A stretch of DNA of 15,518 nucleotides, from the NCBI GenBank assembly GCA_964575715.1, contig CAZNSG010000126.1, positions 1 to 15,518 on the forward strand, given 5' to 3'. The first letter of the stretch is position 1; every line of letters begins with the position of its first letter. The translations under genes were made by a program, and so were the position numbers. This stretch comes from PNAI01 sp964575715 (GTDB taxonomy: Bacteria > Pseudomonadota > Alphaproteobacteria > Rhizobiales > Xanthobacteraceae). Below the pieces are notes generated by a model. The model worked only from the letters and a program-made list of their open reading frames with translations. It searched no databases and was not told the DNA's origin. Of this stretch, positions 1-7,517 are shown one piece after another.

Positions 1-760
1 CCGGCGTGCCGCCTTCGGCCTTCAGCACCAGCGTCTCGATGTCGGCCATGCCACGCAGGTAGCCGCGTCCGCGCACCACGTACTCGGTCTCGGTCATCTC
101 CACCACGCGGCCGCCGACGTCGCGGTTGCTGTCGCGGATCACCTGCATCACCTTCGTCAGCGGCACGCCGTAGGCCTGCAGCAGGCGCGGGTTGACGGTC
201 ACCTGGTATTGCTTGACGAAGCCGCCGACGCTCGCGACCTCGGCCACGCCCTCCGCCTTGGCGATGCCGTAGCGGACATACCAATCCTGAATGGTGCGCA
301 ATTCGGCGAGACTATGCTGCGCACCCCGCACGACATATTGGTAGACCCAGCCAACGCCGGTCGCGTCCGGACCAAGGCTCGGAGCTACGCCTGCGGGTAA
401 GCGCCGAGCCGCGGAATTAAGATATTCAAGCACACGCGAGCGCGCCCAGTAGAGATCGGTCCCGTCTTCGAAGATGACATAGACGAACGACACGCCGAAG
501 AACGAAAAACCCCGCACCACGCGCGATTTCGGGACGCTCAGCATCGCCGTGGTGAGCGGATAGGTGACTTGGTCCTCGACCACTTGCGGCGCTTGGCCGG
601 GATACTCGGTGTAGATGATCACCTGGACGTCGGAGAGATCGGGGATAGCATCGAGCGGAACACGCGAGACGGCATAGATGCCGGCCATCGTTACGAAAAG
701 ACTCGCGAGCACGATGAGAAATACGTTGCGCGCCGACCATCGAATGAGCGCCGCGATCAT
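1..760 (-). CDS. cusA: CusA/CzcA-family heavy-metal RND efflux pump, N-terminal part (runs off left edge)
   Basis: This is the inner-membrane, proton-driven pump of a tripartite metal exporter. The frame is open from ATG at 760 to the window edge, giving the first 253 residues of a family that is usually about 1,040 long. Visible landmarks are a first membrane helix at about residues 13-31, then IPDLSDVQVI, YPGQAPQVVEDQVTYPLTT, VIFEDGTDLYWARSRVLEYL (W105), GPDATGVGWVYQY and VASVGGFVKQYQV. All are typical of the HME-RND porter domain. The start overlaps the cusB stop by four bases (ATGA), so the two are translationally coupled. The methionines that would decide Cu/Ag versus Co/Zn/Cd lie beyond the edge. 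The copper assignment therefore rests on the CusB-like partner and the copper ATPase next door. Confidence 0.93.
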   Translation of the reverse strand, partial: MIAALIRWSARNVFLIVLASLFVTMAGIYAVSRVPLDAIPDLSDVQVIIYTEYPGQAPQVVEDQVTYPLTTAMLSVPKSRVVRGFSFFGVSFVYVIFEDGTDLYWARSRVLEYLNSAARRLPAGVAPSLGPDATGVGWVYQYVVRGAQHSLAELRTIQDWYVRYGIAKAEGVAEVASVGGFVKQYQVTVNPRLLQAYGVPLTKVMQVIRDSNRDVGGRVVEMTETEYVVRGRGYLRGMADIETLVLKAEGGTP

Positions 761-2187
761 TTCGGCGCCTCGGGCTGGGAAAATGCCTTGAGCGACGCGC
801 GCAGATTGCTTTCGGAGTCGATGAGGAAGGTGGCAGCGGTGACGACCTCCTCACCGTCCTGCACGCCATCGAGGATTTCGACATAGCCGTCACCGCGCCG
901 TCCCAGCTTGACCGGGCGCGGCTCGAAGCGGCCCTCGCCTTTGGCGATCAGCACCACCTGGCGCGTGCCGCTGTCGATCACGGCGCTGTCGGGCACGGCG
1001 ACGACAGGTCCCTGATCGGCGCCGGCGTGGAATACGACATCGGCATACATGTCGATCTTCAGCCGGCCGTCGGGATTGGGCACTTCGATCCGTACGCGGG
1101 CCGTGCGCGTCTCTGGCCTTAATTCGGGATAGATAAAGCTGACGCGGCCCTCGACTGGCGTACCCGGATAGGCCCGTAGCGTGACCGACGTGGACGTGCC
1201 CATCTCGATGCCGGCGAGATCGGCTTCCGCCACCTCGGCAATGATCCAGACCTGTGAGAGGTCGGCAATGCGATAGAGCTCGGCGCCGGCGAGCACTTGT
1301 TGCCCGTTGACGACGCGCTTCTCGACCACCGTTCCGGTCGCGGGCGACGGCCAATCGACGGTACGCAAGTTGACTCCGCTCGCGCGCACCTCCTCGATGC
1401 GCCGCTCCGGCACACCGAGATTGCGCAGCCGCTGCATCGTTCCAAGCATCGTCTCCGTGGCATACCCTTGCGTGTTGCTCGACTTGAGACCGGCTGCAAC
1501 GATGAGATCGGCCTGCGCAATCTGGATGTCTCTGCTGTAGAGCCGGAACAACGGTTCGCCGGCGCGCACCGACTGCCCGGTCACATTGACGAACAGGTCT
1601 TCGATGTAGCCGTCGGCGCGCAAGGCGACGACGGTCAGCCGCCGCTCGTCGTATTTCACCGTACCGATGCCGCGCACCGGCCGCACGATGGTACGGGCCT
1701 CGACCATTTCGGTGCGCACACCGCTGCGTTGGACCTTGTCGAGGCTCACCTTGACGGTGGTGCCGTCGTCTTCGTTCTCGCCTTCATAGACCGCGATATA
1801 GTCCATCCCCATGGAATCCTTCTTCGGCACCGGCGAAGTGTCGGGCAGGCCCATCGGGTTACGGTAGTAGAGGATTTTGCGCGGACCGGCGGCCGTGCGC
1901 GTCTTTTCCGCCTTGGGATCGAACGAGATTTCCTCGTCGTCATGGACCGGAAGGTAGTCGCGTCCCTCCACGTCCTTCTTCGGCGACGCCGACCACAACG
2001 GCGCGCCGGAAGGCTCGCGGTAGTAAAGGATCGTGCGCTCGACCGCTGTCGTATCCGGCTGCCCCAAAACGACAGCCGAGGACGGAGCTGGCGGCCGGAC
2101 AAACACATAGCCGGCCCAGATACCCGCGCCGAATCCGAGCGCAAGCAGGACCGCCGCGCGCGCAGCGGTCGCCCGAGGTGTGAACAT
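757..2187 (-). CDS. cusB: CusB-like periplasmic adaptor (membrane fusion protein) with two metal-binding repeats
   Basis: This is the periplasmic adaptor that joins the RND pump to an outer-membrane channel and can hand metal to the pump; 476 residues. An N-terminal anchor spans about residues 11-30. Two heavy-metal-binding-domain repeats follow at about 52-82 and 104-134, each of the form ILYYRxPxGxP...PKKDxxGxDYxxV. After these come the beta-barrel, lipoyl and helical-hairpin segments (GTVKYDERR, YIEDLFVNVTGQSVRAGEPLF, SPATGTVVEKRVVNGQQV, the QVWIIAEVAEADL strand) and a C-terminal domain to 476. The second repeat keeps the Met pattern DSMGMDY, while the first reads DVEGRDY and has lost it. 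The start at 2187 has a strong GGGGGAG ribosome site. The gene follows the FixH-like gene by 12 bp and overlaps cusA. No outer-membrane factor gene is in the window. Confidence 0.92.
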   Translation of the reverse strand: MFTPRATAARAAVLLALGFGAGIWAGYVFVRPPAPSSAVVLGQPDTTAVERTILYYREPSGAPLWSASPKKDVEGRDYLPVHDDEEISFDPKAEKTRTAAGPRKILYYRNPMGLPDTSPVPKKDSMGMDYIAVYEGENEDDGTTVKVSLDKVQRSGVRTEMVEARTIVRPVRGIGTVKYDERRLTVVALRADGYIEDLFVNVTGQSVRAGEPLFRLYSRDIQIAQADLIVAAGLKSSNTQGYATETMLGTMQRLRNLGVPERRIEEVRASGVNLRTVDWPSPATGTVVEKRVVNGQQVLAGAELYRIADLSQVWIIAEVAEADLAGIEMGTSTSVTLRAYPGTPVEGRVSFIYPELRPETRTARVRIEVPNPDGRLKIDMYADVVFHAGADQGPVVAVPDSAVIDSGTRQVVLIAKGEGRFEPRPVKLGRRGDGYVEILDGVQDGEEVVTAATFLIDSESNLRASLKAFSQPEAPK

Positions 2188-2199
2188 GGCGAACTCCCC

Positions 2200-2592
2200 C
2201 TACCTGGTGGCCCGGAAGATGATTTTTCCGACCACGGTCTGCGGCTCGCCCTGCACTTTGGCGGCGATGCTCAAGAGCCAGCGGCCGGTCATCGAGAGTT
2301 CGGTCTTGAAGGCATAGACTCCCGGCTCCTGCCCCGGCACGGGGGTGAGCGGCGGAGCCATCTCCGCCATCTTGTCCGGCGACATGTCGATCCGCGATCG
2401 GACAATTACGGCATCGGTCACCGGCTTGCCGCTCGGCTTGTGCACGAGCCGCACCGCGACGATGGCGCTATCGCCTTTTTTGACCTCGACCTGGACCGGC
2501 TCAAAGACATAGTCATTGGCGGCGGCGAAGGCCGCGTTGGGAAGAACGAGCGCCGACGCAACAAGCGCGGCGAACAGATGTTTCGAAGTCAT
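2200..2592 (-). CDS. FixH/YtkA-like periplasmic protein
   Basis: A 130-residue exported protein with a signal peptide ending near AAFAAA (residue about 25). The mature part is an all-beta YtkA-like/FixH-family domain: FEPVQVEVKKGDSAIVAVRLVH, a Met-containing loop RIDMSPDKMAEMAPPLTPV at about residues 67-85, then GVYAFKTELSMTGRWLL. Members of this family commonly sit next to copper efflux and oxidase assembly genes. The clustered Met residues (M70, M75, M78) are where a soft metal could bind, but this is inference. The ATG at 2592 has AGGAG eight bases upstream. It is the second gene of the leftward operon, 12 bp ahead of cusB. Its biochemical role is not established; an accessory metal chaperone is the most economical guess. 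Confidence 0.8.
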   Translation of the reverse strand: MTSKHLFAALVASALVLPNAAFAAANDYVFEPVQVEVKKGDSAIVAVRLVHKPSGKPVTDAVIVRSRIDMSPDKMAEMAPPLTPVPGQEPGVYAFKTELSMTGRWLLSIAAKVQGEPQTVVGKIIFRATR

Positions 2593-2688
2593 AAGATTTT
2601 CTCCTGATTCATGATCCCGGTTTCACCGCGCGAGCGCACAGCCCGCGAGCTTGCCTCTCGCGCGGCGCGGCTGATTAGCAGTGGAAGA

Positions 2689-3060
2689 TCAGATTCGAGG
2701 AGGTGGAACGGGAGGTCTTATCGCAGGTGGACGAATGGCGTTGTCCGCACCCGCTGAAGCTGTCTGCGCCCGAAGCGGCGGATAAACGAACTCCGCAAGG
2801 GATATGGTCGCGATGCTGGACGACTGATAGGCACAGGCTGCCATCGACTTGCATTGGTCCACCGTCATGTCGCACGGCTTGCAGTTACCAGGACAGCAAT
2901 CGTCCATCGCGGTCGATGCGTCGGTCAGCGCGTCCGCGGACATCATGTCAGCGGACATCCCCATCCCGCCCGGAGCGGTATCGGCCGCAGCCGGACGCAC
3001 CGGCAAAATCGCGAGCGATGCTGCGATCAGAACGGCGAGGATGGTTCGTGCGAGTGCCAT
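2689..3060 (-). CDS. Small secreted Cys/Met-rich protein, probable copper-handling
   Basis: A 123-residue protein with a clear signal peptide (hydrophobic 7-22, cleavage probably near AAADT at 24-27). The mature part begins Met-rich (MGMSADMMSAD, 33-43). A six-cysteine stretch follows: C55, C56, C60, C63, C70 and C76, including CCPGNCKPCDM. The C-terminus is proline-rich with IRPPAIRPPVPPP. No named family is recognised. The soft-ligand content, the export signal and its place as first gene of the cus operon suggest periplasmic Cu(I) binding or sensing. It starts at ATG 3060 behind AGGAAGG. It is about 34 bases from a predicted FixK-dependent transcription start, so it would be the first message segment made when oxygen falls. 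About 96 bp without a gene separate it from the FixH-like gene. Confidence 0.72.
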   Translation of the reverse strand: MALARTILAVLIAASLAILPVRPAAADTAPGGMGMSADMMSADALTDASTAMDDCCPGNCKPCDMTVDQCKSMAACAYQSSSIATISLAEFVYPPLRAQTASAGADNAIRPPAIRPPVPPPRI

Positions 3061-3093
3061 AATCCTTCCTAATATAACCCAAAAGAACCAACT

Positions 3094-3142
3094 TTAAAAT
3101 AAATATATCGCGAGAACATTTTGATACATTGATCGAAATCAA
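3094..3142 (-). promoter_or_regulatory. FNR/FixK box and -10 element of the cus operon
   Basis: TTGAT-CGAA-ATCAA at 3129-3142 is a perfect dyad matching the FNR/FixK consensus. On the minus strand TATATT (reverse complement of 3102-3107) lies with its centre 31 bases from the box centre. That is the spacing of a class II activated promoter (box at -41.5) and predicts a start near 3094, with a leader of about 34 bases before ATG 3060. On the plus strand no comparable -10 sits at the right distance, so the box most likely serves the leftward operon. The rest of the 3061-3353 gap holds a small hairpin (TTGAGG-AAAAG-CCTCAA, 3175-3191) and no convincing CueR-type operator for the ATPase. Confidence 0.75.
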
Positions 3143-3353
3143 GCTTAATGCGGTCACTAACTGTCATGTGGCAATTGAGGAAAAGCCTCAACTCCGCAAG
3201 GCTGCAATTAACATCCTACGGCAGCGATAGCCGCGGAGCGACTTATGATGACCGCTTTGGGTTAGACTCGACGGATCGATAATGTCCGTGACACGTTCGC
3301 TCAGCCTCCGGGCGCGAGCAGAATGCTGATCGCGGCGCAAAGGGGTCTATCAC

Positions 3354-5525
3354 ATGAACAAACGGGAGCACACGCAACATCACCACGCTGTGGCACCGCT
3401 GGGCGTGTCGCAGGCGTTGCCCGGGGCGAAATACACCTGCCCAATGCATCCGCAAATCGTGCGCGATGCGCCCGGCAGCTGCCCGCTCTGCGGCATGGCG
3501 CTGGTGCCCATCGGCGCCACAGCAGCGGACGCGAACGACCGCGAGCTGCGCGACCTAACGCGCCGGTTGTGGGTAGGCATTGCGCTGTCGCTGCCGTTGG
3601 TGTTCCTCGCGATGTCGCCGATGATCGGTTATCACGATCCGCTGGGGCTCGCGCCACGCCAGCGCGGCTGGGTGGAGTTCGTGCTTGGCACCCCGGTGGT
3701 GTTCTGGGTCGGCTGGCCGATCCTGCACAAGTTCTGGCTGTCGCTGCGCAGCTGGGCGCTGAATATGTACTCGCTGATCGGCCTCGGCGTGGGCCTCGCA
3801 TATCTCTTCAGCCTCACAGCGGTGCTCCTACCCGGGATCTTTCCGCAGGAGTTTCGCGAGCATGACGGCGCCGTCGGCACGTATTTCGAGGCGGCGGCAG
3901 TGATCGTCACGCTGGTGATCCTCGGCGACGTATTGCAGTTGCGCGCCATGGGCAAGACCAGCCAGGCGATCCGGCAACTGCTTGAGCTCGCGCCGAACAT
4001 GGCCTGGCGGCTGCGCAGCGACGGTTGGGAAGAACAAGTGCCTCTCGCAGAGGTCAAGGTGGGAGACAGGCTGCGCGTCAAGCCCGGCGAGAAGATCCCG
4101 GTCGACGGCACGGTGCTCGAGGGCGCGAGCTACGTCGACGAATCGATGATCACCGGCGAGCCGATGCCGGTCGCGAAGAAGCCGGGCGACCGCGTCACGG
4201 GCGGCACGGTGAACAAAACCGGGTCCTTCGCGTTCCGGGCGGAGCGCATCGGATCGGACACGCTCCTTGCCCGGATCGTGCACATGGTCGGTGAGGCGCA
4301 GCGCACGCGCGCGCCGATCCAGCGGCTCGCGGACGTCATCGCGGCGTACTTCGTGCAGGTCGTCGTCGGGATCGCGATCATCACGGCGCTCGTCTGGGGC
4401 TTCTTCGGCCCGGAGCCGCGCCTCGCCTTCGCGCTCCTCAACGCGGTCGCCGTGCTGATCATCGCCTGTCCCTGCGCCGTCGGCTTGGCGACGCCGATCT
4501 CGATCACGGTGGCGATGGGGCAGGGCGCGCTCAACGGGATCCTGTTCCGCAATGCCGAGGCGATCGAGCGCATGCGCGAGATCGATACGCTCGTCATCGA
4601 CAAGACCGGGACTCTCACGCTCGGCCGCCCGGCGCTGACGGACTTCATCGCCGATGGCGTGGACGAGCGGGAGGCTCTGGCGCTGGTCGCAGGGGTCGAG
4701 CTGCATTCGGAGCACCCGATCGCCACCGCCATCGTCGAGGGGGCGAAGGCGCGCGGTAGCGCGCCCGCCCAGGCGCAAGGTTTCCAGGCGGTCAATGGCC
4801 TCGGCGTGTCGGCGCGCGTGAATGGCCGCGAGGTGCGCGTGGGCAGCTTCGCCTACCTCGCCGGCACTGGCGTCGAGCGTTTCGCGGCGCAAGCCGACCA
4901 GTGGCAGGCGCAGGCAAAAACCGTCGTGCTCTTCGCAGTAGACGGCCGCGCCGCCGGCATGGCCGCAGTCGCCGATCCGATTAAGGAAAGCACTACGGAA
5001 GCGATCACCATGCTCAAGGCTCAGGGCGTGCACATCGCCATGCTGACCGGCGATTCGCGCCGCACGGCGGAAGCGGTGGCGCGCCAGCTCGGCATCGATG
5101 AAGCGTTCGCCGAGGTGCTGCCGGAGGACAAGGCCGGCCATGTGAAGCGCCTGCAGTCCCAAGGTCGCAAGGTGGCCATGGCCGGCGACGGCATCAACGA
5201 CGCCCCCGCTCTCGCCCAAGCGGATGTCGGCATCGCCATGGGGACCGGTACCGACGCGGCAATGGAGAGCGCGGCCGTCACGCTCGTGAAAGGCGACCTG
5301 AGGGGAATCGCGCGCGCGATCAAGCTGTCGCACGCCACGATGCGCAACATTCGGCAAAACCTGGTCTTCGCCTTCGGCTACAACGCGCTCGGCATACCGG
5401 TCGCCGCAGGGGTGCTCTATCCGGCCTTCGACCTGCTGCTCTCGCCAATCTTCGCGGGCGCGGCGATGGCGGCAAGCTCGATGTCAGTCGTGATGAATGC
5501 GCTGCGTCTGCGGCGGACGCGTTAA
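3354..5525 (+). CDS. copA: Cu(+)-exporting P1B-type ATPase with N-terminal heavy-metal-binding domain
   Basis: A 723-residue copper pump that uses ATP to move Cu(+) out of the cytoplasm. A His-rich head (HTQHHH, 7-12... region) is followed by a CPMHP...CPLCGM metal-binding domain (29-48) in place of the usual ferredoxin-like HMA domain. The actuator loop has TGEP (267-270). The transport motif is CPC (372-374), the phosphorylated Asp is D416 in DKTGT, the nucleotide domain has the HP dipeptide (454-455), and the hinge is GDGIND (611-616). YN (676-677) and MAASS (705-709) in the last two helices complete the P1B-1, Cu(+) signature. ATG 3354 has AAAGGGG eight bases upstream. It is transcribed away from the cus operon and stands alone, since the next gene to the right is convergent. 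Copper specificity is well supported by the motifs. Confidence 0.95.
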   Translation: MNKREHTQHHHAVAPLGVSQALPGAKYTCPMHPQIVRDAPGSCPLCGMALVPIGATAADANDRELRDLTRRLWVGIALSLPLVFLAMSPMIGYHDPLGLAPRQRGWVEFVLGTPVVFWVGWPILHKFWLSLRSWALNMYSLIGLGVGLAYLFSLTAVLLPGIFPQEFREHDGAVGTYFEAAAVIVTLVILGDVLQLRAMGKTSQAIRQLLELAPNMAWRLRSDGWEEQVPLAEVKVGDRLRVKPGEKIPVDGTVLEGASYVDESMITGEPMPVAKKPGDRVTGGTVNKTGSFAFRAERIGSDTLLARIVHMVGEAQRTRAPIQRLADVIAAYFVQVVVGIAIITALVWGFFGPEPRLAFALLNAVAVLIIACPCAVGLATPISITVAMGQGALNGILFRNAEAIERMREIDTLVIDKTGTLTLGRPALTDFIADGVDEREALALVAGVELHSEHPIATAIVEGAKARGSAPAQAQGFQAVNGLGVSARVNGREVRVGSFAYLAGTGVERFAAQADQWQAQAKTVVLFAVDGRAAGMAAVADPIKESTTEAITMLKAQGVHIAMLTGDSRRTAEAVARQLGIDEAFAEVLPEDKAGHVKRLQSQGRKVAMAGDGINDAPALAQADVGIAMGTGTDAAMESAAVTLVKGDLRGIARAIKLSHATMRNIRQNLVFAFGYNALGIPVAAGVLYPAFDLLLSPIFAGAAMAASSMSVVMNALRLRRTR

Positions 5526-5589
5526 CACTGCTCACGCGAGCCGACGAGGGAATCGAGTAGTCGTTCAGTGAATGTCGCAGTTGGGTCGA

Positions 5590-5734
5590 TGCTGTTGAAA
5601 TAGTATTTTGGGGTATCCGCGCGAGCAACATTGATTCAGGAGTAACAGTGAATGCGCAACATTGAGTCAAGAATTCCATCGTCCTGATTCGATTGTTGCG
5701 CACGGACCGGCTATCGGCGACTTTTTCAACAGCA
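5590..5734. repeat. 145-bp MITE-like relic with terminal inverted repeats
   Basis: TGCTGTTGAAATAG at 5590-5603 and CTTTTTCAACAGCA at 5721-5734 form terminal inverted repeats matching at 13 of 14 positions. No open frame lies between them. The interior has a direct repeat (CAACATTGATTCAGGA at 5626-5641, CAACATTGAGTCAAGA at 5657-5672) and an inverted copy. The inverted copy creates a perfect 9-bp stem, TGCGCAACA 5653-5661 with TGTTGCGCA 5694-5702. The ends resemble insertion-sequence ends containing CTGTTGAAAAAG, but I cannot assign a family. No clear target-site duplication is seen, so an old deletion derivative is as likely as an intact mini-element. Confidence 0.5.
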
Positions 5735-5947
5735 CTGGATGAATCTCGGGCACATATCGCACGGAGATTGAGACATTGCCGTCATCACGACCAATGTATT
5801 TGGAAATATTTGCCGCAAATCTCTTTACCTGACTCGCATCAGGTCTAACGTCATTAGTGGGTCAGTAGATTCCGGTTCCCTCCAAACTCTCAGGAGGAGA
5901 GCACGGGTACGAACCCCAAACGCTTATGCACTCGCGGACGTCGCCGC
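5735..5947. other. Gene-free stretch between the repeat relic and the cytochrome c gene
   Basis: Together with the relic this makes 422 bases without a gene (5526-5947). There are only short dyads: CCTGA-CTCGCA-TCAGG at 5828-5843 and GGGT-ACGA-ACCC within 5906-5918. No reading frame with a start and ribosome site is seen, and no T-rich intrinsic terminator. It is where the ATPase and the leftward fixK operon converge. Confidence 0.5.
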
Positions 5948-6301
5948 TCAGCGTTCAAGCGTTTTCAGATAATCGATCACATCGGTGGCCTGACCTGGAT
6001 CGAGCCGGAATGCCGGCATTGTCGGGTGGTTGGCCACGATGCCCTCCATCAATGGACGCCTCAAGGATTCCACCGGATATTTGAGGTGTAGCACGCGGAA
6101 CGGCAGCGCTATCTTGAGCGGGCTTTCGCTGATCTTATCGATCGCATGACATTGCGCACAGTTCGCGCGCACGAATGTCAGACCTCTTTGTGCGGCAGGC
6201 GATTGCACCTCGGCAGCAGCTCGAACGATCGTCAATGTCATGGCCAACGCGGCCATCACGCCGCGCGCCATATGAGTTGACGAAAACATTTTATCGTTCA
6301 T
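5948..6301 (-). CDS. Mini cytochrome c, class I-like (paralogue of the one at 11061)
   Basis: A 117-residue periplasmic c-type cytochrome. An export signal with hydrophobic core at about 14-28 precedes CAQCH (48-52), where heme is attached covalently; M95 in HPTMPAF is the probable sixth ligand. The mature domain of about 85 residues is small for the family. Its sequence between heme and Met (PFRVLHLKYPVESL) matches the second mini cytochrome in this window (PFRTLSKRYPIESL), so the two are paralogues. ATG 6301 lies behind GGAAAG and overlaps the DUF6455-like gene's end by 11 bases, so the pair is coupled and downstream of fixK. An electron-carrier role towards a cbb3 oxidase or another periplasmic partner is inferred from context. 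Confidence 0.88.
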   Translation of the reverse strand: MNDKMFSSTHMARGVMAALAMTLTIVRAAAEVQSPAAQRGLTFVRANCAQCHAIDKISESPLKIALPFRVLHLKYPVESLRRPLMEGIVANHPTMPAFRLDPGQATDVIDYLKTLER

Positions 6302-6734
6302 CGTCTTTCTTTCCCTGTGCGGCGCTTTGCGCCGTCAACGCCGTTAATGTCGTCGTGTTCGGACAGTAATCCCGCCAGCCCAAGTTGTTTGGGTGCGTAT
6401 CAAGATCAAAATCGCACTGTCCTTTGCTCACGCAAAACGAGCACAATTTCTTGAGGTCATTCGACGCGCTCGGTTGCGAGCGTTCAACTTCGGAGGCGTC
6501 AACTCCAAGCGCTGTCAGACGGCGCGAGAGCAAATCCGCCGACTCGGGCCATTTTCCGGCCAGCATGCGCAGCTCATGCGGGCTGACGCCAACTTCCTGC
6601 GCCAAGCGTTGCAATTCCTGCGGATTGCAATTTTCCAGTTCAGCAGCACCTGCGCGATTTCCCATCCAATTCCGCCACCATTTAGCAATGGCGGCAAAGA
6701 ATGCTAATCGCTGTTCTGCGGACGAATTCTGCAT
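6291..6734 (-). CDS. DUF6455-like cysteine-motif protein
   Basis: A 147-residue protein with no signal peptide that I can defend, although AFFAAIAKWWRNWMG (11-25) is a short hydrophobic, amphipathic segment. A helical region QELQRLAQEVGVSPHELRML (39-58) resembles a small HTH-like domain. A cysteine module follows: C98, C101, C107 and C124, in CSFCVSKGQC and YCPN. This layout fits the DUF6455 family, whose function is not known to me. Four spaced Cys could hold zinc or an iron-sulfur cluster. The start was set at 6734 because GGAGGAGAG lies just upstream; an in-frame start at 6770 lacks one and would overlap fixK. It lies 32 bp after fixK and overlaps the cytochrome c start, so the three probably form one operon. 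Confidence 0.75.
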   Translation of the reverse strand: MQNSSAEQRLAFFAAIAKWWRNWMGNRAGAAELENCNPQELQRLAQEVGVSPHELRMLAGKWPESADLLSRRLTALGVDASEVERSQPSASNDLKKLCSFCVSKGQCDFDLDTHPNNLGWRDYCPNTTTLTALTAQSAAQGKKDDER

Positions 6735-6766
6735 GGCGATCTCTCCTCCGAGACCGCGGCTATCGC

Positions 6767-7456
6767 TCAACTGTTGAGGCGGCTCAGAGTTGCGCGATTG
6801 CGCAGCACGACACGGCGAGAGGTCGGCAGTTCAATGGCTGCGGTATTTTCAAGTTGGCTGAGCGTTCGGGAAACGGTCTCAATGGTCAGGCCAAGATAAT
6901 CGGCGATGTCCTGGCGCGACATTGTGAGCTCGACTTGATTGCCGGACGGCATGCGCGCTGCCATTTCCAACAAAAACCCGACAACCCGTTCTTGGGCGGT
7001 CTTGATAAGCAGCATAAGGTGATCTTGAACGCGTCTAAGTTCGCTGCTGGTCAGCGCCCAGAGCTGGTGAGCGACGTCGTTATCGCGCGCAGCCAGCGCA
7101 ACTAAGGTGCTGCGTTTAATGACCAGGACCTTGGAATCGGTGACGGCCTCGGCGGAATATGTGTGCTCATCACCGCTTTCGAGGCCAAAGATATCGCCCG
7201 GCAGATAAAACGCACCAATCTGGCGCCGCCCGTCCGCGAGCACTTTGTATGTGCGCACCGTTCCGCTGACCACTTTGTAAATGTATTCGGCGGGCTCATT
7301 CTCGCCATAGACCTCGGCATTGCGAGAAAACGACATCGACGCACCCACCATTTCGACGGACCCGACGGGAGAATGAAAGTTCGCGAGGGCATGCGGCCGC
7401 ATGGTCTTGATTGGTGCTCGGTTGGGAACGCTGTAGGTTGAATTCTGCATCGACAT
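6767..7456 (-). CDS. fixK: FixK-type CRP/FNR-family transcription activator
   Basis: A 229-residue regulator with an N-terminal cyclic-nucleotide-like beta barrel (about 35-125, with GDIFGLESGDEHTYSAEAV), a dimer helix (about 128-165) and a C-terminal winged helix. The recognition helix in TMSRQDIADYLGLTIETVSR (178-197) carries E193, S196 and R197. That is the FNR-class E..SR set that reads TTGA...TCAA, the sequence of the four boxes in this window. The protein has no cysteine at all, so it cannot hold an FNR-type iron-sulfur cluster. Oxygen control must come from elsewhere, in keeping with a FixK made under FixLJ control. ATG 7456 has GAGGAG seven bases upstream. It is divergent from fixL, with 172 bp between starts. 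Confidence 0.92.
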   Translation of the reverse strand: MSMQNSTYSVPNRAPIKTMRPHALANFHSPVGSVEMVGASMSFSRNAEVYGENEPAEYIYKVVSGTVRTYKVLADGRRQIGAFYLPGDIFGLESGDEHTYSAEAVTDSKVLVIKRSTLVALAARDNDVAHQLWALTSSELRRVQDHLMLLIKTAQERVVGFLLEMAARMPSGNQVELTMSRQDIADYLGLTIETVSRTLSQLENTAAIELPTSRRVVLRNRATLSRLNS

Positions 7457-7517
7457 GGCTCAACTCCTCTTTGTGGTGGGAATCGATACCCGTGAAGTCA
7501 CAGGACGAAAATTCAGA

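Noticed and set aside
1297..2607. Long open frame (about 436 codons) opposite cusB and the FixH-like gene
   Set aside because: It spans two real genes on the other strand and gives a low-complexity, Arg/His-rich product; a coding shadow.
3828..5357. Long open frame (about 509 codons) opposite the copper ATPase
   Set aside because: It mirrors a high-GC gene with full P-type ATPase motifs. Its own product is Arg/His-rich without a recognisable domain or ribosome site.
5870..5930. tRNA-like end (GAGAGCACGGGTACGAACCCC)
   Set aside because: The putative T-arm does not form a 5-bp stem with a 7-base loop, and no acceptor, D or anticodon arms can be drawn.
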